DNA from: Auxenochlorella pyrenoidosa
Lineage: Eukaryota; Chlorophyta; Trebouxiophyceae; Chlorellales; Chlorellaceae
Assembly (NCBI GenBank): GCA_001430745.1
Contig: KQ482011.1
Location: 166,915-183,528, forward strand
Direction: 5' to 3'
Length of the DNA stretch: 16,614 bases
A program made the position numbers and the translations under genes. Below are positions 7,954-16,614 of the stretch, piece by piece. Below the pieces are notes generated by a model that had not been told where the DNA came from, ran no database searches, and saw nothing but the letters and a program-made list of their open reading frames with translations. Positions within the stretch are counted from its first letter, which is position 1. Every line of letters starts with the position of its first letter.

Positions 7954-10900
7954 ATGAGGTCGCTGTTCAGCCCGCCGAGCCGCCGTCGCTCCACCCTGCT
8001 TGCGGCGGTGGCGGCGGCAGTGGCGGCAGCAGCCTTTCTCAACACGCTCCCCGCGCAGTTCACATTTGATGATTCCTTTGCCGTGGTATGTATCTGGTGT
8101 CTCTTCTTCCGCGAGTGTTTGTTGCGTCTATTCGGATATTCCTACTTGCCTGAATGAGCAGAGGGGTCCAGGCAATTCAAGGAGGGTGCCTCCCACATGC
8201 GGCGTGCCTCTTCCCTGCTGCCAGCTCACATGCCGGCGGATCACCAACCGCGCTGCAGCTATACAATGGCGACGTGACCGACCACAGCAAGCCGCTGCGT
8301 GCGCTACTGCTCAACGACTTCTGGTGAGGCCTGCCCACCGGCTGCCTTTGGCAGGCCTGCTGGCTGGCCCTCACAGCAGACTCGCAGCTTGCTGCTGCTC
8401 TGCGCCTAACTCGCACGTGTCTGCCCCCGCGGCACCTAGCATCTCCGCACTGGATGGGCCGGTGGCCATCGAACCAAGCCCAGAGAGATCCCACATAACA
8501 ACCCGCATCTCACTTCACCCACACCCGTCGCCCTGTACTCCACATATACCACCTGTCGTTGCGCAGGGGCCAGGAGCTGAGGTCCCCCATGAGCCACAAG
8601 TCGTACCGCCCGCTCACCACCCTCTCCTTCCGGCTGCAGCACTGGGCCAGCACCCGCCTGCTGCCCGCAGGTGGGGCGGTGCAGGGCGGGAGGCAAAGCT
8701 CACGCGGGTCGAGGGTGGTGGATGGGTGGGTGGGTGGGTTGTTGGGTGGGGTCGGCGGGGGGGCCAGCCAGGTACCTGGGGAGCGCAAGGAAACGCAACA
8801 GCGGCGCCGGGCCGGGCTGGGGCTTATGCCTGGCTGCCTCCCTGGCTTGGGCGAGAAGCAGCTGCTTGACCTGTGGCTAGCTGCCGCCTCACCCCCACCC
8901 ACGCTGCGCTGCAGCCCAGGCGCACCCGCAGCGCAGCGAGTGGGAGGAGGGCGGCCAGCGCGGGGGCGACAGCACGCTCAGCCCGCTGCCCTTCCACCTG
9001 TGCAACGTGGCGGCACATGCCGGGGTGACCGCGCTCGTCTTTGCGCTGGCCCGGCGCCTGGCCCTGTCGCGCAGCAGCCCAGCCTCCCTGTCTCCCCCAG
9101 CTGCTGCTGGAAGCGCCAGCAGCAGCAGCAGCAGCAGCAGCGGCGGCGGCAGCAACAGCTTGGCGGCAGCGGATGCTAACGAGAGCAGCGCCGAGGGGAC
9201 GGCAGACGTGGAGGCTTTCCTCGCGGCGCTGCTCTTTGGCCTGCACCCAGTGCACTGTGAGGCGGTGGCGGGCGTTGTGGGGCACGCAGAGCTGCTGTGC
9301 GCGGGGCTCTCCATCCCCGCGCTGCTCTGCTACATGGCCGCTGCCGACGGGCGGGCGGGGCGCGGCGCCGGGCACTGGCGCGCCGTGGCCGCCGCTGTGC
9401 TGCTGGGCTGGGGCGCCGCTCTCGCCAAGGAGATTGGCATCACCATTGTGAGTCTGCACTCCGTATTTCTCGTGGTTTTGGTCTCTCGCGGTTGTTCCAC
9501 TTGGTTGGCAGCACAGCGCGCGAGGAGCCTGCCTTGGGGAGCTGGCTGGTCGACCCGGCGTAAATCCCGTGCTGCAAGGGCGTGCCATGGACGGTGCGCT
9601 GCCAGTTGCCTGCGTGCGCGACCAGGAGCTGCAGCATCCCCTCCCTGCAGATGGGAGCCATGCTGTGCTACGATGCCCTGGTTGCGCCTCTGGGCGCACC
9701 ACAGGCTGCTGCTCTTGGGCCCGGCGATGTCGCATCTCCAGCCCACAAGCAGGGCCAGGGCAGGCCCGTACGCCAGCAGCAGCGAGAGCAGCAGCAAGAG
9801 CTGCCTGGGCGACAGCTGAAGGCTCGCTCGCCAGCAGCCAGCGCCCGGCCCGCTGCCAAGGCAGCCCTCCCCGCGCCTTCGGCGGTGGCGGCGGCAGCCA
9901 CGGAGCTGCTGCAGCAGGCAGCTGCCGCCGGCACGCCCGGCAGCACGCCCAGCAAAGGCGGCGGCCGCCTCGGCAGCACAGACAGCAGAGGGGGAGCTGC
10001 GGCATGCAGGGAGGCGCTGCGGCTCAAGCTCTTCCGCTCGGCGGCAGCGCTTGCGGCAGTGCTTCTGTATGTCAAGGCTCGGTCCTGGCTGGCAGGGGAC
10101 CAGGTGCGGGAGAGCTGAGGGCAGGGTGCTGCAGCCATTGGTATGTGCGCGTGTGTGGGGGATGGGGGTTTCGGGATGCACATGCCACCTGCGCAGCGTG
10201 CACCTCGGCGGCCCTGCAGGACTGCCGCCAAGGCCGAGGTAAACGCCTGGCGCATGGTGTTTGGTACTGCTCTGCAGCTGGTGCGCATCTACCGCAAGGT
10301 GGAGAACCCCATCGCCTTCTCAGAGTCTCCACTGGAGCGCAAGCTGACCACCGGCTACCTGCACGCGCGCTACGCCTGGCTCCTGCTGGCGCCGCTGCAG
10401 CTGTCGGGTAAGTTGCCTTCCCTGTAGCAAGGCTGTGCGCCCCCTGCCATGTGCACTCAACGCCTGGCCGGTGCTGGCACTGTGGTACCTGCCGGGCCTG
10501 CTGCTGGGCTGCACCCTGACCTGCTGTGGTTGGCTGTGCGGGCCAGGGCCCAGCTTCCAGCGAATTTGCTGCACGGCGGGGAAGGGCGTGTGGATGATGG
10601 GGCTGCATGCACAGCGCTCTGGTTCTGCATAACTGCTTCAACCGCGCCCTGCCAGTTTCCCCAGGCCGGGCCGTTCCGCACAACCAGCCTCAGCCCTTAC
10701 TCCCCCCTCTCCCCTACTGGAACAGCTCCGGCAACTGCAGGGCTGTGCAGCACTTGTGCTCCAGCCTCTTGAGCGCACCTTGTCACATGTCGTCCCGTGC
10801 CCCCTCCCCATGCAGCTGACTGGTCGTACGCATGCATTGAATATGTGTCCAGCCTCTCCGACCCTCGCAACCTGGCCACGGCAGCCCTGTACCTCGCCCT

Positions 10901-13900
10901 GCTGTGGCTGGGCCTGGCAGCTCGCCCCTGGGAGGTGCCGCTGGAGTGGGCGGGGCGGCGGCCCTCGGTGAGATGTGGCTGCAGCCCGGAGCGTCGGCTG
11001 CGCTACCCCACAACCGATCTGTGTAGTGCATTACGCCGGTGCGCGCGCGCCGCGGGCGCCCAGCCTACCACAGCCTTGCAGCAGACCAGCTCCGCCTGTC
11101 CCCTTCCCGTCGCGCAGGCGGCGCCCTCCCGGGTGCTGCAGGAGCGGCGCTGGCGCCTGGCAGTGACTGCCGGCCTGCTGGTCGGGCCCTTCTTCCCGGC
11201 CTCCAACGTGCTCTTCTATGTGGGGACCTTCATTGGGGAGCGGCTGCTCTACTTTCCCTCAGGTATGGGCTGACCCTCCCGTTTGGGGTGTGCCCGGGCG
11301 ACTTAAACTAGCCACGCATACCTGGGTGCCCGGCCAGCAAGCGGAGAAACCAGGGTCGCCTGTTCGTGTTCGCGCCAGGGGGCTGCCCAAGCAAGGAGAA
11401 TGGGTGCCCAGGCTGCGCCCGGCACCGCTGCCCACCCGGCCTTGCCACCGCCTGCCACCCGTTGCTGCAGTGGGGTACTGCATCCTGCTGGCGCAGCCGC
11501 TGGCGGCCGCTCTGGCCCCGCTGCTCCCGCAGCAGCGTGCCGGCAGCGAAGGCCGCTCTGCAGTACCTAGCGGTTGCGAGCCGTCACGGCCGCGGCGCGC
11601 GGGGGCTGCGCTGGCAGCGGCGCTGCTCGCCGGGCTGCTGCTCTTCTATGCTGGCAGGACGGTGCTGCGGAACGAGGATTGGCGAGACGAGGAGCGGCTC
11701 TTCCTCTCTGCACAAAAGGTGGGCTGAGCACGCATGCAGCCAGATGACCGACCGCTGTACAATGGCATAGATGGGGAGTTCCATGCAGCATGTTCTGAAC
11801 ACTGATTTGAAATTTGGTCGCTGCGGCGACCCGTGAGCATGCCTCGCCGGCCTGCGCGCCTGCAGGTGTGCTGGCGCAGCGGCAAGGTGCAGCTGAACAG
11901 CGGCATCGTGGAGCGGCGGCACCAAAACTGGGACAAGGCCGAGATGCACTTCAGGCTGGCCAAGGCGAGCGCCAAGGGGGAGGCGTGTGTGATTGGCAGG
12001 GGAGCATGGCTGACAGGCTTTGTGTTCGTATGCAGGCGGGGCATGGAAGTGCCAGCATGGGGATCAGGGGAAAGCCAAAATCCTGGTGGTTCTGGGAATG
12101 TATGAGGGTAGATCACCTGTTCTCGCATCCTGCCAGCGGTCAGCACCCTCCCCCGCTGCCCGGCGTGTCGACATGCACCCCCCTGCCGCGGCTGCTGCGT
12201 CTGCCCTCGCTCTGACGCCGCCGTTGCCTGCACTGCTCTGTGCCTCTCTGCAGGAAGTGGACCCAGGGTTCTGCGAGCCGGACTATCACATTGGGATCAC
12301 GCTGCTTGGCAAAAAGTGAGGGCCCGCTGGCGGCGGGAAGGGAGGCGCAGCCTAACAGGGGATGGGCCGTGCCGCTGGGGAGGGCGAGCCTTTCGGGAGA
12401 TGCCAGAGCAAAGCGGCGCCCAGAAAAGGGAGGCCCAAACCCGCGCACCCTGCAGCGTGACCGCCGCTCTCGAGCAGCCGGAGCCGCACCAGCCCCAAAC
12501 CGCCTGGAACCCCCAACAAGGAACCCCCCCCCCCAGCCGCCCCAGCCCCCCCATCCACACACCCACCACCCACCCCCTTCTGTCACCCCTCCCAGCCTGA
12601 CCGCCGCCCTGGAGCAGCTGGAGCTGGGCGTGCGGTGCAAGTACACCGCTGCCGACTCGGTCAAGGCCCTGAACCGCATCTACATGTCGCTGCTGGAGCG
12701 CAGCCCGGGCCACGCGACAGGTGAGAGTGCACGGCGCGTTTCTTCCACAATGTCGCTGCTGGAGCGCAGCCCGGGGCACGCGGCAGGTGAGAGTGCGCGG
12801 CACCTGCCTGCCACAACTTCGCTGCTGGAGCGCAGCCCTGGGCACGCCGCAGGTGGGAGTGTGCGACACCCGCTCCTTGCCGCCATGCTTGGCACACTTT
12901 GGCTGCGGTGCAGGCCGTGCAGTGCATGGATGGCCCGACCAGCGCCCAGCTGCAGGGCTGCCTTGCGCCTTCTCGCGCTCCTGTCCGGGCTCGCCAGCTG
13001 TGCGTGCGTCCCAGCTGTCGCACGGCCCGCACCCTCCCGTGCATCCCAACCCACACCACCCGCCCGCCCGCCCTGGCCCGCGCCCCGCAGGCGTGATGGA
13101 GCGCTGGGCAGCGGTGCTGGCCATGCCCCAGCTGCAGCGCTACACCGAGGCAGCCACCTACTTTGAGACGGCAGCAGCCAAGGCCAGCACCCCCCTGGCA
13201 GCCATTATGGTGCTCAACCGGGCGCAGGCGGCCCTGTTGGGCGCGGCCCCCGTGCCCGTGGGGCGCACCCCGGAGTTCCCTGTGCGGGTGCCGGCCTCGC
13301 AGCGGCAGCTGGAGGTGCTGGGCCGCTGCATGGAGGGGCGGCAGCGGGTGATACTGGCGCTGCTTGGCGCGGGCGGCCGGGCGACGGCGCCAGAGGTCAA
13401 GCAGGCGGCCTACCGGTGAGGCAGGGGGCAGGGGGTAGGGAGCACGCACTGAGGTGGGGGCGGTGGCGCACGGGAGCAGGCAGCAAGCCAGCGCACGGGC
13501 AGATGTGGTGCTGCATTTGTTGATTGAGCAGCAGGCCAGGGCTATGCGTCAGCGCTGAGCTTTGCCGACACAGCGCATGCCTGCCGTCTCCCAGTTCGCC
13601 GCGCATGCACATGATATGCGGGCTATCTGCTTGGCCTGTCAGTCGCCTGGTATCGCCGCAGCTGGCACGGCATTGTGCCCCTCTCCCAGGGAACATGCTG
13701 CCGCCAGAAGCCCCCTGCTCCCCTCGCCCCCCAACTCCAGCCCCACCCCCACTCCACACCCATCCCGATCCCCCATGCAGATACATTGCTGAGCATGGCG
13801 ACGCCTGCCGGGGTCCTGTGCCCCTGCCTGATGAGCCCGACCCTGCAGACAGGGCCGCCCGCACCACCAGCTACCACACCAACCTGATTCACACGTGAGC

Positions 13901-15045
13901 GACGCCACACGCCCCTGCACCAGGACGAGCGCCCCCCTGCTGGCTGGACCGCTTGGCCTGGCTCATGGTTTCGACATCGCCACAGGCCGTGCAAACAGCG
14001 GGGGCAGCGCCTTGCACGCCAGGAGGAGGGCGCTACTCCCAAGGCTGCTCCTGCGCCCTTGAGACACCGCGCCGGCGACCCAGCCTCACGCCAGACCCCG
14101 CCCTGCTATGGTGCCATGCTGCCCTGTCATGCTGCCGCGCTGCCAGGCTCCCTTGCGGTCTGCCTCCCATGCAGGCTGCAGGAGGCGGACGCCAACGACC
14201 CCTGGCTGCAGCAGGAGTGGGGGCTCATGCTGGCGGCCACGGGCCGGCAGCGGGAGGCGCTTGTGCACCTCGAGGTGGCAGGTGGGGGCCTGCCGGCACT
14301 TGGCCACGCCTGCGCCATGCTTGGCAACACCGGGCCCGCGTGCGCTGCTGTTGACCTTGCTCTGTGTGCACTTGTCCAAGCGCTGCCATCACTGCGGCCG
14401 CTGGCAAGCAGCGGGAGGGGTCACTTTGGGAGTGCGGCAGGCGATTGGCTGCAGCCCCTCTTCTGCTCTCTGCGGCTCATGGGTGTGCTGGCTGGACCTG
14501 CAAGTCTGGACCACTCGCACCCAAGCCCTCTTCACATGCAACTCGCTGCCCCTGGCTGTCCCATGCACTCTGCCACGACCCTCGCACTCATTGCAGGCCA
14601 CATCTTTGCGGCGCAGCTGGCATCAGCGCCCGCGGACAGCGCACCCGCGGCGGGCATTCCCCAAGGCTCGGTTCTGAATGCAGAGGGCACCGGGCCCATT
14701 TCACAGGCTGAAGCAGCCACGGCGGCAGCGGCGGCCTATCGGCATGCCCAGGCAGTCGTGGCTTCCGTGAGCGCCAGCGATGAGGGTGCCGTTGACCCTG
14801 CAGCCCGGCAGCGCATGCTGTGCCACCTGCACCAGGCAGAGTGTGCAGTGCTGCAGCGGGCGGCGGCGCTGCCAAGCGCGGCGGCAGGCGCGGCGGCCGA
14901 TGCGCTGGGGTGCTGGGGCAGGGCGCGGGCGCTCGGCTGCGCGGCGGCGGCTCCTGTTGGGAGTGGCAAGGGGCGCGGCTCCAGCCCGGTGGAAGGGCAG
15001 CAGGAGGAGGGGGATATCCTCGATGCAGAGCGGGATGAGCTGTGA
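7954..15045 (+). CDS. TMTC-type membrane O-mannosyltransferase with C-terminal TPR-like region
   Basis: Sixteen exons: 7954-8085, 8259-8323, 8567-8670, 8915-9447, 9651-10103, 10278-10407, 10816-10967, 11118-11262, 11471-11718, 11866-11988, 12254-12315, 12596-12720, 13091-13415, 13781-13894, 14175-14281, 14597-15045. They join in frame to 1088 aa. Residues 1-44 hold a basic N-terminus, a hydrophobic helix and FTFDD, the acidic pair of the first luminal loop in GT-C enzymes. TMTC signatures follow: LLLNDFWGQ and SHKSYRPLTTLSFRL (about 60-90), HPVHCEAVAGVVGHAELL (from about 211), ALAKEIGIT (about 270), ENPIAFS and ARYAWLLLAPLQL (430-472), PASNVLFYVGTFIGERLLYFPS (524-571). Residues 655-930 look like degenerate TPRs, e.g. 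LQQEWGLMLAATGRQREAL. Animal TMTCs transfer mannose from Dol-P-Man to luminal proteins; substrates in algae are unknown. The start at 7954 is preferred over an in-frame ATG at 7789 because a TATA-like box lies at 7831. Less sure: donor of exon 10 (11988 chosen; GC at 11983 or GT at 12040 also keep frame) and acceptor of exon 6. Confidence 0.85.
8712..8762 (+). repeat. GGGT-rich tract in TMTC intron 3
   Basis: The tract holds repeated GGGT/GGTG units (GATGGGTGGGTGGGTGGGTT, then GTTGGGTGGGG and a run of G). It lies 40 bp downstream of the exon 3 donor on the transcribed-sense strand, so the pre-mRNA would be G-rich and could fold as a G-quadruplex; that is inference from the spacing of at least four G3 runs. 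Confidence 0.7.
9117..9159 (+). repeat. CAG/CGG trinucleotide run encoding poly-Ser/Gly in TMTC exon 4
   Basis: An uninterrupted run of CAG-phase triplets (9117-9140) passes into CGG/CAG triplets. In the coding frame it is AGC/GGC and gives a serine run then glycines, inside a low-complexity loop (about residues 150-195) between two predicted membrane helices. It is likely length-polymorphic and is absent from the conserved TMTC core. Confidence 0.88.
12684..12881 (+). repeat. 66-bp tandem repeat, three copies, each with an exon end and splice donor
   Basis: Units start at 12684, 12750 and 12816. Each carries SLLERSPGHA, then CAG (or ACAG) followed by GTGAGAG, GTGAGAG or GTGGGAG. The first unit is the 3' end of TMTC exon 12; the other two lie in the following intron. 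The period is exactly 22 codons and the read-through frame stays open through all three, so donors at 12721, 12787 and 12853 all splice to exon 13 in the same phase. Unit 2 is closer to unit 1 in its start (ATGTCGCTG), and unit 3 has drifted most after its donor. Confidence 0.93.
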
Positions 15046-15095
15046 CCTGTCGTGTGGCGGTACACACACACACCCTGCTTGAGGCACCTCTGCTG

Positions 15096-15100
15096 TGTAA
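15096..15100 (+). terminator. TGTAA polyadenylation signal of the TMTC gene
   Basis: TGTAA, the standard chlorophyte polyadenylation signal, lies 51 bp after the TGA stop at 15043-15045, in CTGCTGTGTAACCGC. It would give a short 3' UTR of roughly 65-75 bases. It is the first TGTAA after the stop. Confidence 0.6.
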
Positions 15101-15261
15101 CCGCACCAGCTGCTAACGCTGGCTTACTGGCTCGTGCACCACTGCCGTACCATGCAGCCTGGTGAGAACAGCGCACTGCAGCGCCGCCACTCATTCCAGC
15201 TGCAATCTAGCTACAGATGTAGACCCGATGATGGTAGCGGGTTGGCGGACACAGGCTGCAT

Positions 15262-15266
15262 TTACA
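15262..15266 (-). terminator. Possible TGTAA polyadenylation signal of the right-edge minus-strand gene
   Basis: The minus strand reads CCTGTAAATGC. It is the first minus-strand TGTAA after the stop at 16308, implying a 3' UTR of about 1 kb. With the TMTC signal at 15096 the two transcripts would end about 160 bp apart without overlap. Speculative, because the gene itself is tentative. Confidence 0.25.
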
Positions 15267-16269
15267 GGCAGCCTGCACATGCCTGCCGGTAACTGGCAGA
15301 GAGGACGCAGTGGCAGCAGAAAATCATCCAACACGCAGCAATGTAAGAGCCGCAACGCCGTCCCAGTACAATGCCAGCACGTGCAGGAAGCGAAGAGAGC
15401 GCCCATGTTTTGCCGGCTGCGGTGAGAGGTATGAGGGCAAGGGAGGAAGGGCTGGCAGCGGCCTCCTTCAGCAAGGCCTGCCAACAATCCAGCCAGGTCA
15501 GGCAGGGCGTCCACCCGTCTCCTGCCCTGCTGATCTGTCCACATCGAAGCTTATGGGCACCAGCTGTTGACACAGACGGCGAAGACAACGGGTAGGATCA
15601 AATGGGTGTGTGCGCATGGTGATGCAGCATGGCCTAGGTATGCGGTAGGAAGCGAGGGTGGGCGGGTGTGTGGGATGGATCGCAGCTGAAAAATGCGCGC
15701 ACGAAAATTGGGCAGGAGATGGTGGCTGCACGAGAGGCAGCGATGGGTGCTAGCAGGGGGTTGCAGAGCGGCTAGCAAAGCTGAGCGACACAGTCGAGGC
15801 AACATGCGCAACGGCAGAGCAGGAGAGGAGGACCTGGCAGGTCATTGGGAGGCATGGAAGGATCCTGGGGTATCCCAAAATCGGTGGGGCTGAGTAAGGG
15901 AAGGCAGGCCGCCCGCCGCAGAGGCATTGCGGCGGCGGCGGCCGCGGCAGCGCAGGGTCCGAGAGCGCCAGCCGCCCGCATGCCAGCTGGCCTATGCGTC
16001 AGCGAAATGCATGCAGTCGTGTCAGGAGAAAAGGTGTTGCAGGGGTTCGTTCTGGAGGAGGGGAGGCCTGAGAGGGGCATCCTTCGATGAGGCACCAGAC
16101 CACGGGCAAGGGTGGTGAGACCTGCTGGCAAGGTAGCAACTGCTGCGTTGCGATCCACGACGCCTGCCATGGTGCTAGGGTGTGTGGGGCAAGGGTGCCC
16201 AGCGGCGCGGCTACTGCCCCTGCCGCGGGTGGGCAAGGGCGCCGGCTGCCGGTGCCGGCGCGGCTCCTG

Positions 16270-16333
16270 CTGCTGCCGTGCCTGCTGGCGCGTGCCTGTC
16301 GCGGCTTTTACTGCTGCCGTGCCTGCTGGCGCG
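16270..16333. repeat. 41-bp direct repeat spanning a stop codon
   Basis: A 23-bp word (CTGCTGCCGTGCCTGCTGGC, then GCG) occurs at 16270 and 16311, with a diverged spacer between that contains the TTA read as TAA on the minus strand at 16308-16310. The copy at 16311 encodes the last residues of the minus-strand exon; the other lies in its 3' UTR. Confidence 0.75.
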
Positions 16334-16445
16334 CCTGGCACGGCGGCTGGGTGAGGGCGCGGTAGTGCTCGATGCCGGGGCGGTGCCGCTGCAGCCAGGC
16401 CGGGAAGTCGCGCTGCAGCCAACGCTCCCTGAAGGCCTCAAACTC
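16308..16445 (-). CDS. Probable last exon of an unidentified gene (continues off right edge)
   Basis: On the minus strand a pyrimidine-rich tract (16485-16452) leads to a good acceptor, CTCCCTGCAG at 16446, and then an open frame of 45 codons ending in TAA at 16310-16308. It reads EFEAFRERWLQRDFPAWL, then QRHRPGIEHYRALTQ, then a Q/R-rich end (ARQQARQQ). The first two-thirds look like a real amphipathic helix rich in W, F and R. The end is encoded by one copy of a 41-bp direct repeat, the second copy lying just past the stop. I do not recognise the family. Upstream exons are not visible: the 16452-16614 stretch is comparatively AT-rich and fits an intron. A strong-looking donor (GTAAGT at 16487) would give an intron of only 42 bp, so it is not used in this model. 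A 3' gene convergent with TMTC is the simplest reading. Confidence 0.42.
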   Translation of the reverse strand, partial: EFEAFRERWLQRDFPAWLQRHRPGIEHYRALTQPPCQARQQARQQ

Positions 16446-16614
16446 CTGCAGGGAGCCAGGAAATGAAGAAAACAGATGAAAACTTACTTAAAGTAATGAG
16501 AATGAGAGTTCCTGAAGGCAATCTGGGGACAGGGGCCAGGGATTTCAGGGAGGTCCCGAGGCAAGGGCAGGCTACGAAGGCGTATGGGCGGCGCAGCCAT
16601 GTGTGTGTGTGGGT

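Larger units (their letters stand above)
15046..16307. other. Convergent 3' flank of TMTC and right-edge gene; no gene recognised
   Basis: Holds the TMTC 3' UTR (to about 15115), a short CA run (15062-15073), and a long stretch that may be 3' UTR of the minus-strand gene. A 216-codon open frame on the minus strand (16422-15772) is alanine/proline/arginine-rich with a GCC/GCG run near 15930-15955 and no domain; I treat it as chance in GC-rich DNA. Confidence 0.45.

Noticed and set aside
8824..10005. Open frame of 393 codons on the minus strand
   Set aside because: Antisense to TMTC exons 4 and 5, which carry the family motifs; low-complexity A/R/Q-rich product with no domain.
10220..10277. 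Upstream extension of TMTC exon 6 to the acceptor at 10219
   Set aside because: With the donor at 10103 it gives the wrong phase; it would need an alternative donor (10079, GTCCTG), and the spacing to ENPIAFS fits the family better with the start at 10278.
15772..16422. 216-codon minus-strand open frame
   Set aside because: It overlaps the right-edge exon in another frame, is Ala/Pro/Arg-rich with an alanine run, and shows no domain.
1..16614. CRISPR arrays, insertion sequences, bacterial operons
   Set aside because: No spaced repeats, transposase or ribosome-binding-site organisation; all genes are intron-split.

Overview
The window looks like nuclear DNA of a green alga, most likely a chlorophyte of the Chlorella/Trebouxiophyceae type. 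The evidence is high GC, genes split into many short exons, GT...AG introns whose acceptors are almost always CTGCAG or GCGCAG, CAG-type microsatellites in coding sequence, and TGTAA (the chlorophyte polyadenylation signal) after a stop codon. The lineage is inferred from composition and gene structure; no species can be named. All exon models were built by hand from reading frame, splice consensus and family motifs, without transcript support.

Layout. (1) 1-6813, minus strand: two tandem calnexin-type genes in the same orientation. The upstream copy B (6813 to 2753, 12 exons, 451 aa predicted) is complete. Copy A starts at 2273, only 480 bp beyond the stop of B, and runs off the left edge after its fifth exon. 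(2) 6814-7953: a 1.1 kb divergent intergenic region. (3) 7954-15045, plus strand: a 16-exon gene, about 1088 aa, for a TMTC-type protein: a multi-pass GT-C membrane part with an FDD motif and TMTC signature segments, then a TPR-like C-terminal half. (4) 15046-16307: convergent 3' flank. (5) 16308-16445, minus strand: the probable last exon of an unidentified gene that continues off the right edge.

Function. The two identified gene types belong to the same compartment. Calnexin is the ER lectin chaperone that holds monoglucosylated N-glycoproteins, and TMTC proteins are ER membrane O-mannosyltransferases that use dolichol-phosphate-mannose in animals. B and TMTC are head to head, so shared regulation is possible but unproven.

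Most notable. Short tandem duplications sit at exon edges in three separate places. The clearest is a 66-bp unit present three times in TMTC, each copy carrying the exon end plus a working-looking splice donor and each keeping frame, so 0, 22 or 44 residues could be added by donor choice. A related 89-bp duplication lies in calnexin B intron 10, and a 41-bp repeat spans the stop codon of the right-edge gene. In addition, the modelled calnexin B lacks the usual transmembrane segment and a canonical K/HDEL tail, copy A appears to use a GC-AG intron where copy B uses GT-AG, and the two copies are unevenly diverged along their length.
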